Positions 15,648-21,734 of a DNA stretch of 21,734 nt are shown here, one piece after another. Where the stretch lies: NCBI GenBank assembly GCA_964354375.1, contig CAYGZQ010000067.1, positions 1 to 21,734 of the forward strand, in the 5' to 3' direction. Position 1 is the stretch's first letter. Every line of letters begins with the position of its first letter. Below the pieces are notes generated by a model that saw only the letters and a program-made list of their open reading frames with translations, did no database searches and had not been told where the DNA came from. The translations under genes were made by a program, and so were the position numbers. This DNA comes from CAYGZQ01 sp964354375 [NCBI: uncultured Planctomycetota bacterium] (lineage in GTDB: Bacteria > JAJVIF01 > JAPKYR01).

Positions 15648-17792
15648 TCACTCGATGGAGTCGAGGGCCTGGAACATGGCATTGCCGGAGGAGTAGATTG
15701 TGTTGCTGGAAGGATTCCAGTTGTATTCCGGGGGGTCGTTGACGGCAGCGACGTTTGCGACGACCAGTCCGCTGTCCGAGACGAAGGCGAAGTCGAGAGT
15801 GCCGCCATTGACAGGCTCGGGGGCCGAGACGGTGAATCGGTATCTGAGGAGGAGGCAATGGTAGGTCGTGCCGCCCCCGTAGGGTACAATCACGTCGCCC
15901 TCACCGAGCGCTTTCACGCTGTAGTTGAGCACGAAGCTGGGCTTGACTATGTCAAATGAGTAGTCGGTGTCGACTGTGAGAGGGTAAGGGATTGTCAGGT
16001 TCTCATCGGTGTCCGGGGGGCCGAACGGCGACGCGCCGATCACGTAGGGATCGTAGAACCCGTAGATGTAGAGCTTGTCTGAGGCGAAGTGGTGGTACTC
16101 CGCCTGGTATAGGACCGGGAAGAAGGGATCGAACATGTTCTCGTACTTCACGAAGTGAGTAGTATTCTCGTTGAACTCGTCGACAAAGCTCGCCACTTCG
16201 GGATCGGTGTCGTCGATGATATGTCGCCAGTTGGAGCCGAGGTGCAGACCGGCGGTTGTGAAATCCCAGGGTCCGTCGATGTCGTCCACGTTGATGATAG
16301 CCCCGGAGTCGTAGGTGTGGTCCAGCGACTGGTAGTGGTAACCGGTGCCGGGGACCTTGTTGTCGAGATCCTCCTGCAGAGTGATGAAAAGCCCGGCGTC
16401 AATGAGGAGAGGCGAGTCGAGCTCATCGGAGGCGCCGGAGTTGTCGACAATCCTGTGATTGACGGGATAAACTCCGGGCTGGTCGTAAGTGTGTTTGACA
16501 ACAAAGCCCGACTCCCAGTCTCCGGTACCGTAGAAATCCCACCAGCTCTCCTTGAGGTCGCCGGGTCCTTCAGGGTCGGTGGAAATGTCGGTGAAGGTGA
16601 TCTCCTCGCCGACTTCGGGCTCATCGTTTGAGACCTCGGCCGCGCAGGTCGGGGCGTGGTTTATTATGACGGGGACCTGGACTATCCGGTAAGCGATATT
16701 GTCGATGAGAGCGCCCGGTGTCGTGATGCTTTCGGTGTCGAGGACGCGTATACAGATCGGGTAACCGCCCTGGGGAACGAAGCCGTACTGATTGACAAGC
16801 TCGCAGGTGAATCGCTTCGTGCCGGGCCCGCCGGCCTGAGCGGTGGCTTCGATCAGGCCGTCGTAGAACAGCGGGGCCTCGACATGCACAGCTCCGACGG
16901 TGGTAACCCCCTGCCAGTCGTAGACATCGATTGTGAGCGTCGCCGTGGCGCCTTCGTTGCTCGCGAGCGAATTGCTGAGGCCGGTCGAAATCTGGTAGGC
17001 CTCGAGGCTGTTCGCGGTGACGGGGAAACTGCCGGGTACGTTGACCGGCGTGGTGGGTTTCGCCCAGGACGCATCGACAGCGTACCCGAACGTGAAGACT
17101 TTCAGGGGGGACCTGATCAGGTATGGGGTTGTGGAGGTCAATATCGCGCCGGCAAGGAAGTAACGCCTGTTGGGGTCCGAGTAGTAGACCTTGTACGCGT
17201 TGAGCTTGGCGTTCGGGGCCGCGAAGCTGGGAGCCATTTTGCCTTTCAGGTATCCCTGGTAGCCGTTGCCTTCCGTGGACGGATTGTAGAGAGTGGTGTG
17301 ACCGTCCGGATTGAGGAGCTCGGGGTTGTCCTCCATGTTGCTGGAGGCGGTGAGGCCGAGGGCGGGGAGCTGGAAGTCGCCGCCGAACATCGCAATGCCG
17401 CGAACATCGAAACCGGTCAAATTCGGAGCGCTGAACGGGTGCGTCAGTTCGACATCGAACTGGAGGTCTTTGTTCGGGAGTTTCTCGAAGTTCAGGATCT
17501 TGAGGCAGTTGGTGCAAGGGCCGTATTCAAGCCAGGAGAGCACATTCAGGTGAATGTCGGCGAGCCTCGCGGGCACGATCCGCCAAGTGCCCGATTCCGA
17601 GTCGATAGTGATCTCCCAGTAGCCGAGGAGGTTATGCCCAGACTGGAGAGTTCCAGCGGTGGGGATGTGGACCGGACGATAGCCAACCGGGTCCGGTGCA
17701 GTGGGCGCGCCCGGGTCCTGTCCGCGAGCGCAGGCTCCCACCAGAAGAAGCAGCGCAAGAAGCAATAATGAAATGTGTGCCCTGAATCTCAT
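15648..17792 (-). CDS. Surface lipoprotein: shared N-terminal module, PKD domain, unknown C-terminal domain
   Basis: 714 aa. The ATG at 17792 follows GGAGG (17800-17804) by seven bases. The lipobox LVGAC gives lipidated Cys21. Residues 52-295 are the same module as in the lipoproteins at 186-3008 and 7940-12595, more diverged (GHNLLGYWEI, LTHPF at 116-120, GFDVRGI at 127-133, LYNP for RWWNP, GYAVDASW at 236-243, YDWQG at 291-295), with an extra CTNC motif at 93-96. Residues 378-465 are a PKD domain (EEITFTDISTDPEGPGD, SWWDFYGTGDWES, HTYDQPGVYPVNHRIVD). Residues 466-714 are a beta-rich, aromatic-rich domain that I do not recognise (GYHYQSLDHTYDSG, YGFYDPYVIG, YGGGTTYHCLLLRYRFTV). It has its own terminator and probably its own promoter. 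Likely exported and surface-anchored; ligand or substrate unknown. Confidence 0.86.
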   Translation of the reverse strand: MRFRAHISLLLLALLLLVGACARGQDPGAPTAPDPVGYRPVHIPTAGTLQSGHNLLGYWEITIDSESGTWRIVPARLADIHLNVLSWLEYGPCTNCLKILNFEKLPNKDLQFDVELTHPFSAPNLTGFDVRGIAMFGGDFQLPALGLTASSNMEDNPELLNPDGHTTLYNPSTEGNGYQGYLKGKMAPSFAAPNAKLNAYKVYYSDPNRRYFLAGAILTSTTPYLIRSPLKVFTFGYAVDASWAKPTTPVNVPGSFPVTANSLEAYQISTGLSNSLASNEGATATLTIDVYDWQGVTTVGAVHVEAPLFYDGLIEATAQAGGPGTKRFTCELVNQYGFVPQGGYPICIRVLDTESITTPGALIDNIAYRIVQVPVIINHAPTCAAEVSNDEPEVGEEITFTDISTDPEGPGDLKESWWDFYGTGDWESGFVVKHTYDQPGVYPVNHRIVDNSGASDELDSPLLIDAGLFITLQEDLDNKVPGTGYHYQSLDHTYDSGAIINVDDIDGPWDFTTAGLHLGSNWRHIIDDTDPEVASFVDEFNENTTHFVKYENMFDPFFPVLYQAEYHHFASDKLYIYGFYDPYVIGASPFGPPDTDENLTIPYPLTVDTDYSFDIVKPSFVLNYSVKALGEGDVIVPYGGGTTYHCLLLRYRFTVSAPEPVNGGTLDFAFVSDSGLVVANVAAVNDPPEYNWNPSSNTIYSSGNAMFQALDSIE

Positions 17793-17838
17793 TGTCTCGC
17801 CTCCGCGAAGGAGTATTTCAGCGCCGCCTAGGCGCGAA

Positions 17839-17854
17839 GTGATATCACACTATA
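17839..17854 (-). promoter_or_regulatory. Candidate -10 box with adjacent palindromic operator for the 714-aa lipoprotein gene
   Basis: On the minus strand TATAGT (17854 to 17849) is directly followed by the perfect 10-base palindrome GTGATATCAC (17839-17848), which would overlap the transcription start about 50 bases before the ATG at 17792. A larger imperfect dyad, GGTGGGAT/ATCCCCACC, sits just upstream at 17861-17880. No good -35 is visible. The layout suits repressor control, but this is inference. Confidence 0.3.
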
Positions 17855-17954
17855 ATGTCAGGTGGGATGCAATCCCCACCGGCCGTACATAATTGTATCG
17901 CACATACAGGATATACGGAAGCAGGGGCGGGGGATTTCCAGCGTTTCTACCGTC

Positions 17955-18344
17955 TTATGGATTACCGGGTTCGACGAACTCGATGTATCGCTCACCGGGT
18001 CTGTGGCTCATGGTTCGCCATTTCCAGTAGCTCTCCTGCCACTCTGGGTCTGCGAAGCTGTCGCGTTCCTGCTCGAGCCGGGTGCGCTCACGCTGAAGGG
18101 AGGTGAGCTGGGAAGTCAGTTTGTCGGCGTCGCGCCATGCGCTGTCGCGTGAGGAGATGCTTGAGGCAACGAGACAGAGGATGGCGACAAACATGACCCA
18201 TCTGAGGACAGCCTCGAGAATGCTTGCGAGGCCTCGTCGCGGACCGGTGGTCGGGGGCTGCGCAGGGGACCTCGGCCCGGTTTGCCGAAGCCGTCCGGAG
18301 GAATTCCTTCGGATCAGGGGTTTTTCCCTGCCGGGATTTTTCAT
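17955..18344 (-). CDS. FtsB/DivIC-like septum-formation protein
   Basis: 129 aa. The ATG at 18344 overlaps the stop of the upstream metalloprotease gene by four bases (ATGA) and has GGGAGG six bases upstream. The order is a basic, proline-rich cytoplasmic tail of about 45 residues, one transmembrane helix (about 46-63, LRWVMFVAILCLVASSIS), a coiled coil (66-97, LTSQLTSLQRERTRLEQERD), then FADPEWQESYWKWRT and PGERYIEF. This matches the bitopic FtsB/DivIC family, whose C-terminus reads roughly DPxYxExxAR followed by KPGE. Family members join FtsL and FtsQ in the divisome and activate septal peptidoglycan synthesis. The N-terminal tail is longer than in E. coli FtsB. The usual neighbour eno is absent; instead the gene is translationally coupled to a membrane metalloprotease. 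Confidence 0.75.
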   Translation of the reverse strand: MKNPGREKPLIRRNSSGRLRQTGPRSPAQPPTTGPRRGLASILEAVLRWVMFVAILCLVASSISSRDSAWRDADKLTSQLTSLQRERTRLEQERDSFADPEWQESYWKWRTMSHRPGERYIEFVEPGNP

Positions 18345-19153
18345 TCGGATCCTCCCTCAAGACCGTAGATCATCCGCATTGTCCTGATGTCTCGCGCGCT
18401 TGGCGTTCTGCGGGCGGCGATGGGATACATGCAGTCGCCGGCGGAATCGGAATGGCCCCAGATTCCCAGGGCATGACCCAGCTCGTGACAGGCGACGGTT
18501 TCGAGCATTATGGGTGAGGGCATGGGCCCCTGCGGGTTGAGACGGATGTAGATTGCGGGACGGTAGCGAGTTCCCGCTCTCAGTGTAGCCAGGCCCGCAG
18601 TATCAAGATCGGTGACGAAAAAGACGACGAGGTCATCCGATCCGTCGGAAGGTGCGGGCACGAACGTGATGCGATTGTCGAGAGCATTGCTCCAGCTGTT
18701 CATGGCTCTCAGAAGGGGTCGCTCGACAAGGTTGAGCGCGTCGGCCGGGTAATATTGAGGCACCACAATCGAATACCTTATTTCCTGCCGCTCGAATCGA
18801 AAAGGAGCCCCCCCGGACTCGACCAGCGAGTAATAATCCGGAGGTCCCGACTGGCCGATGAAACCCTTGGCGGCGTCGACGACCGGCGGCAGGACGAAGG
18901 TCGTGGCGAAAAAAATCAGCGCCAGCAGTGCCAGAAAGCGGATCGCGCGCGACACGAAGAGCGAACGACGGTTCACAGTCTCGTCGTCCATCCCCTCGAC
19001 AACCTCAAGGTGCAGTTGGTGCGGGTCGATCTCTTCTTCGTCTTCTTCGGTCCATTCGTCGAAATCGTCCGGACCGTCGTCGGAGTAGAGATCCCAGTCG
19101 GACAGGTCCCAGCCATTCTTCCTGTCCTTATTATTATCGCGGGGAGGATTCAA
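18341..19153 (-). CDS. Membrane-anchored zinc metalloprotease of the matrixin/metzincin type
   Basis: 270 aa from TTG at 19153, the only start that keeps the acidic N-terminus; no strong ribosome binding site is seen, and the next ATG (codon 55) would give about 216 aa. Residues 15-45 are very acidic (WDLYSDDGPDDFDEWTEEDE). Arg-rich NRRSLFVSRAIR (61-72) precedes one transmembrane helix (about 73-92), so the tail should be cytoplasmic and the peptidase outside. Residues 125-265 form the catalytic domain. The motif HELGHALGIWGHS gives zinc ligands His223, His227 and His234 and catalytic Glu224. It has three residues between the conserved Gly and the last His, a spacing I recall from bacterial matrixin-like proteins rather than vertebrate MMPs. 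CMYP supplies the Met-turn (Met242). There is no propeptide cysteine switch. The gene overlaps the FtsB-like gene by four bases; an envelope or division-linked role is inferred. Confidence 0.82.
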   Translation of the reverse strand: MNPPRDNNKDRKNGWDLSDWDLYSDDGPDDFDEWTEEDEEEIDPHQLHLEVVEGMDDETVNRRSLFVSRAIRFLALLALIFFATTFVLPPVVDAAKGFIGQSGPPDYYSLVESGGAPFRFERQEIRYSIVVPQYYPADALNLVERPLLRAMNSWSNALDNRITFVPAPSDGSDDLVVFFVTDLDTAGLATLRAGTRYRPAIYIRLNPQGPMPSPIMLETVACHELGHALGIWGHSDSAGDCMYPIAARRTPSARDIRTMRMIYGLEGGSE

Positions 19154-19185
19154 TCTGATTAACCCATTTCGCAGCTTTTACTCAT

Positions 19186-19191
19186 ATTGTA
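19186..19191 (-). promoter_or_regulatory. Candidate -10 box for the metalloprotease/FtsB-like operon
   Basis: On the minus strand TACAAT (19191 to 19186) lies about 33 bases before the TTG at 19153, which would give a short leader and supports that start. No -35 match is evident. The region just upstream is a run of poly-C tracts (19226-19286). Confidence 0.25.
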
Positions 19192-19225
19192 CAACGATCG
19201 GCAGGGCGCCGACAGAGTATCTGTG

Positions 19226-19297
19226 CCCCCCAGTGGTTCACTCCTGTAGTTCCCCCCCCCGATGTGCCCCCCTGTAGTCCCCCCCCAAGGGGGGGAC
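19226..19297. repeat. Poly-C/poly-G tract array upstream of the metalloprotease gene
   Basis: Four C-runs lie at 19226-19231 (6), 19252-19260 (9), 19267-19272 (6) and 19279-19286 (8), with a related TGTAGT word before the second and fourth. A G-run of seven follows at 19289-19295 and pairs with the last C-run (GTCCCCCCC/GGGGGGGAC). On the minus strand this gives four G-runs, a possible G-quadruplex or slippage-prone array just upstream of the gene starting at 19153. Confidence 0.6.
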
Positions 19298-19302
19298 AAA
19301 GG

Positions 19303-19348
19303 AAGGGAGCCCGACCGGTTGTGTGTCTTCCTGATGTCGGGCTCCCTT
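19303..19348 (-). terminator. Long stem-loop, possible terminator of the GAF/kinase gene
   Basis: AAGGGAGCCCGA (19303-19314) and TCGGGCTCCCTT (19337-19348) form a perfect 12-base-pair stem with a 22-base loop, about 75 bases after the stop at 19423 on the minus strand. Only a weak T-rich stretch follows (CCTTTG), so it may be a terminator, a processing site or a repeat. Confidence 0.45.
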
Positions 19349-19376
19349 ATCGATGTGGAGGTTAAATGAGTGGAGC

Positions 19377-19415
19377 ACGGGAAGCCTTGAGGTAGCCAGG
19401 GACGAAGCTTCCCGT
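19377..19415 (-). repeat. Stem-loop directly after the GAF/kinase gene
   Basis: ACGGGAAGC (19377-19385) and GCTTCCCGT (19407-19415) form a perfect nine-base-pair stem with a 21-base loop, eight bases beyond the stop codon. Its design (short perfect stem, loop of about 21) matches the neighbouring stem-loop at 19303-19348, although the sequences differ. Confidence 0.5.
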
Positions 19416-19422
19416 ATATGCC

Positions 19423-20778
19423 CTATGTGTTGTTCTTATGCAGCAATCTGTGTTCGGATGGGCAGGACCCGGCAGGTCCGAAGGGTCCACCGTCGAGGTT
19501 TTTGGCAAGAGACACGGAGTTCCCCTTATTATTAAATATGACTTCATCCATGACGGAGCGCATGATGAAAATTCCGCGACCGTTGATGCTCAGGAGATTT
19601 TCGTCGGCCGTCGGATCGGGAATGCTCCGGTGATCGAATCCCGCGCCTTTGTCTTCGACGGTGAAAACGACGCGTCGAGGACCGATGGCATACCTGAGAG
19701 TGAGATTGGTGATCGGTTTTTCGAGCTTTTCGAGGTGCCCGTGAATGATCGCGTTGTTGATCGCCTCGTCCAGCACAAGCCGAATCCAGAAGCTGTCGGA
19801 CTCGTGCGCCAGGTACGGTTGCGTGTAGTCGACGATTCGCCTGATGGCCTCGTCTCTCGGGATTTTCGGGATGAGGATCTGGCCCTCGCGATCGAAAGTC
19901 TTCCGAACGGCCGCGAACCGTCCCGCAGTCTTAAGCGCGCCGATCTCGGTTGCGATCTGGGCCAGGAACTGCTCCATCTCGAGGATATCGTTTTCCTCGA
20001 GCACGAGCGCGCCGTGACCCATGACGAAGCCGATGAGATCGGAGGCTCGATGTCCCGGGGCCCTGGTGGCCAGAGGCATCAGGGTCGGGAACGGACGATG
20101 TCCCCTCACGCCGAGGTCGGAGATTATCTCTCTCACGATATCGGTGGTGATCGCCAGGGGGTCGTTGCAGGCCGCGCTCAGCCTGTTGAGTGCTTCGGAA
20201 GAGAGATGAATGACACGAGTGGAGGGGTCGGGCTCATATCCCTTCGAAGCCATGATTCTGAATGAGTCTTCCTCTCTCAGCGCGACAAGACAGTCGGCCA
20301 TGTGCAGCGTGCCGGCAAGCTGATCCAGAGCTATGCGCAGGATGTCGTCGACAGTGGTGACGAATCGAATGGAGTCGGCGATCGTGTCCAGACGGTCACC
20401 CGCCGCGGCGGGGCCTTTGCCGGTGCCCGCAAGGAAGTGGATTCTTTCGAGGATTTCGCGGGTGCTGAAGGGCTTGAGGAGGTAGTCTCGGGCTCCGGCG
20501 CCCAGGGCCTTGCAGGCCAGCTCGGGTGTCTTGTAATTAGCCGTGACGAGAACGGGGACGTCCGCAGAGGCGTCGGTCAACTGCCGGATGTCGTCGGTCT
20601 TGACGAGCGTGCCGTCATGGAGGTCGACGACCGTCACGCTGGGCTGGAGGCTGATGATTCCGGGGAGCGCCTTCTGGACCGTGTCGGACCAGTCAACGTC
20701 GAAGCCCTCGGTCTCGAGGAGGCTTCTTAGGCAGGCGGCGAAATCGGGATCATGTTCTATGAGGCAAATCCTTGGCAT
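19423..20778 (-). CDS. Response regulator with receiver, GAF-like and RsbW-type ATPase domains
   Basis: 451 aa from the ATG at 20778, where the receiver domain begins (MPRICLIEHD); longer TTG or GTG starts add a non-homologous leader, and no strong ribosome binding site is seen for any choice. Residues 1-120 are a receiver: acidic pair Glu8/Asp10, phospho-acceptor Asp52 (TVVDLHD), Thr79 (VLVTAN) and Lys102 (LLKPFS). Residues about 130-285 look like a GAF sensor domain (ADCLVALREEDSFRIMASKGYEPD). Residues about 305-430 are an HATPase_c_2 domain as in anti-sigma-factor kinases of the RsbW/SpoIIAB kind: N-box LDEAINNAIIHGH (336-348), G1 EDKGAGFD (375-382) and G2 NGRGIFIMRSV (399-409). No His-kinase phospho-acceptor helix is present. 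It may phosphorylate an anti-sigma antagonist or bind a sigma factor under two-component control. An NtrC-type regulator lies just upstream on the same strand. Confidence 0.83.
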   Translation of the reverse strand: MPRICLIEHDPDFAACLRSLLETEGFDVDWSDTVQKALPGIISLQPSVTVVDLHDGTLVKTDDIRQLTDASADVPVLVTANYKTPELACKALGAGARDYLLKPFSTREILERIHFLAGTGKGPAAAGDRLDTIADSIRFVTTVDDILRIALDQLAGTLHMADCLVALREEDSFRIMASKGYEPDPSTRVIHLSSEALNRLSAACNDPLAITTDIVREIISDLGVRGHRPFPTLMPLATRAPGHRASDLIGFVMGHGALVLEENDILEMEQFLAQIATEIGALKTAGRFAAVRKTFDREGQILIPKIPRDEAIRRIVDYTQPYLAHESDSFWIRLVLDEAINNAIIHGHLEKLEKPITNLTLRYAIGPRRVVFTVEDKGAGFDHRSIPDPTADENLLSINGRGIFIMRSVMDEVIFNNKGNSVSLAKNLDGGPFGPAGSCPSEHRLLHKNNT

Positions 20779-21113
20779 AAGGGCAATCCGGCACACACGG
20801 ATGCGAGTCCTGCTTGAGGAAGGCAAGGGGGATGCCAAATGCGGGGAAGGTTCGGGGAATGAGGACCCGCAAATCGTTGTGAGGACCGGGCCGCGGGATG
20901 CCGCTCCGCCAGTGCTCCGGCGAGGGGGGTGTTAGCCGCAAGCGCTTTCATTAAAGGGAGTGCGAGATGAGGTGCCTCTGGATTCCGGATGGGAAGGAAG
21001 GTCAGATTGTCCACAACCGGCCATCTTGCCCCGGCCCAGTATGTGCCGAGCACGTCCCGTGCTTCGGGACCGGGAGCCGACTCGTCCCGAGTGAAGTGAG
21101 GGGGGCCGCCGGC
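20779..21113. other. 335-base gap between two regulator genes
   Basis: No gene is supported; frames here lack ribosome binding sites and family features. It contains three short dyads (21049-21063, 21054-21070 and 21080-21092) built on the word GTCCCG/CGGGAC just after the NtrC-type stop. I see no clear sigma-54 (GG-N10-GC) or sigma-70 promoter for the GAF/kinase gene and no classical terminator. Confidence 0.6.
21049..21092 (-). promoter_or_regulatory. Overlapping, mutually exclusive short hairpins
   Basis: AGCACG-TCC-CGTGCT (21049-21063) and ACTCG-TCC-CGAGT (21080-21092) each form a hairpin whose three-base loop reads GGA on the minus-strand RNA. CGGGAC at 21065-21070 can instead pair with GTCCCG at 21054-21059 or at 21084-21089. 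The set lies between the NtrC-type stop and the GAF/kinase start. A switch or RNA-binding-protein site is speculation. Confidence 0.3.
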
Positions 21114-21734
21114 TCAGTTCGAGACTTTACCCCAGCTATCGAGTTTGCGTTTCAGAGTTTTGCGGCTGATGCCGAGGAGGTCGGCTGCGTTTTTGCGGTG
21201 ATGGTTTGTGAACTTGAGGGTGGCGAGGATGTGTTCCTTCTCGAGCTCCTCGAGGGGGATGGGCCGGAAACCTCCGTTGCGAGGGGTCGCCGCGCTTCGG
21301 GCGCCGCTGCGGACCTCCTCGGGAAGATGCTTGACCTCGATGATCTCGACGTCCTCTAGGATGAGAATTCGCTCGATGGCGTTATCAATTTCGCGGACGT
21401 TGCCGGGCCAGTCATAAGCCTTCATGAGAAGGGCGGCCTGTGGGTCGATCTGCCTGACGGCGCGTGTCAGGATGCGGTTGTGATACTGGATGAAATGCTT
21501 TGCCAGAAGGATGACATCGTCGCCGCGCTCTCGCACGGGGGGGATGTTAATGGGCACGACATTCAGGCGGTAGAAGAGGTCCTCGCGGAATTTTCCCTCC
21601 GAGATGAGCTTGCGAAGGTCCTGATGGGTGGCGGCCATGACCCTGACGTCGACATCGATTGTCTTCTCGCCGCCGAGGCGCTCGATCTCCCTGTTCTCAA
21701 GGACGCGGAGGATTTTGGACTGGAGGTGAAGGGG
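21114..21734 (-). CDS. NtrC-family sigma-54-dependent regulator, C-terminal part (start lies outside the window)
   Basis: 206 codons are visible before the TGA at 21114-21116; the 5' part is cut by the window edge, so the ATG at 21638 is internal. The visible part opens with the end of the Walker B region (PLHLQSKILRVLE) and continues through DVDVRVMAATHQDL (sensor I) and FREDLFYRLNVVPI (arginine-finger region, visible residues 49-62). Then come RERGDDV and WPGNVREIDNAIER (sensor II, 109-122). The C-terminal 35 residues are a Fis-type helix-turn-helix (NHHRKNAADLLGISRKTLKRKL). Walker A, GAFTGA and the N-terminal sensory domain are not in view. Such proteins hydrolyse ATP to remodel RNA polymerase-sigma-54 at -24/-12 promoters. 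It lies upstream of and on the same strand as the receiver-GAF-RsbW gene, a possible signalling partner. Confidence 0.92.
   Translation of the reverse strand, partial: PLHLQSKILRVLENREIERLGGEKTIDVDVRVMAATHQDLRKLISEGKFREDLFYRLNVVPINIPPVRERGDDVILLAKHFIQYHNRILTRAVRQIDPQAALLMKAYDWPGNVREIDNAIERILILEDVEIIEVKHLPEEVRSGARSAATPRNGGFRPIPLEELEKEHILATLKFTNHHRKNAADLLGISRKTLKRKLDSWGKVSN

Noticed and set aside
15460-15858. A longer upstream start for the small lipoprotein
   Set aside because: The extension runs through the terminator and into the 3' end of the next gene; the internal ATG at 15459 has AAGGAGG and starts the signal peptide.
16656-17768. A 370-codon plus-strand open frame over the third module lipoprotein
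   Set aside because: It is antisense shadow of a gene with a clear lipobox, ribosome binding site, PKD domain and terminator.
19361-19367. GTTAAAT as an integron attC core (GTTRRRY)
   Set aside because: There is no matching RYYYAAC partner and no integron integrase. The Xer protein lacks the integrase-specific insertion.

Overview
The window looks like chromosome of a GC-rich, Gram-negative-type bacterium, probably an uncultivated lineage. The grounds are several lipobox-bearing lipoproteins, an FtsB-type division protein, a sigma-54 (NtrC-type) activator, AGGAGG-type ribosome binding sites and ordinary rho-independent terminators. I cannot name the phylum from sequence alone. There are no rRNA or tRNA genes, no CRISPR array, no phage structural genes and no transposase.

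Layout. Positions 1-7222 (+ strand): a 940-aa surface lipoprotein (186-3008); a two-gene acyl-CoA synthetase unit of the succinyl-CoA ligase family (3239-5739), whose beta subunit carries an extra C-terminal two-cluster ferredoxin domain; and a secreted protein with a PKD domain (5762-7222). Positions 7223-7939 hold no confident gene but contain two nested inverted-repeat elements of REPIN type, each bounded by GTAG/CTAC. Positions 7940-12595 (- strand): a 1551-aa lipoprotein with eight tandem 97-98-residue Ig-like repeats. Positions 13219-15038 (+ strand): a compact three-gene unit of a small two-helix membrane protein, a complete Xer-type tyrosine recombinase and an unrecognised protein. Positions 15163-21734 (- strand): a small low-complexity lipoprotein, a third large lipoprotein with a PKD domain, an FtsB/DivIC-like protein overlapping a membrane-anchored zinc metalloprotease gene, a receiver-GAF-RsbW-kinase signalling protein, and the C-terminal part of an NtrC-family regulator that runs off the window.

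How the parts relate. The most striking theme is a paralogous family: the lipoproteins at 186-3008, 7940-12595 and 15648-17792 share one N-terminal module of about 270-300 residues joined to three unrelated C-terminal halves (Asp-box propeller, Ig-like repeat stalk plus beta-rich tail, PKD plus unknown domain). This reads as a modular cell-surface toolkit. Second is the ferredoxin-fused CoA ligase, which suggests direct coupling of CoA-ester energy conservation to a 2-oxoacid:ferredoxin-type enzyme. Third is the translationally coupled FtsB-like/metzincin pair, which could be a division-associated protease system. The roles given for these three systems are inference; the domain and motif statements are read from the sequence.
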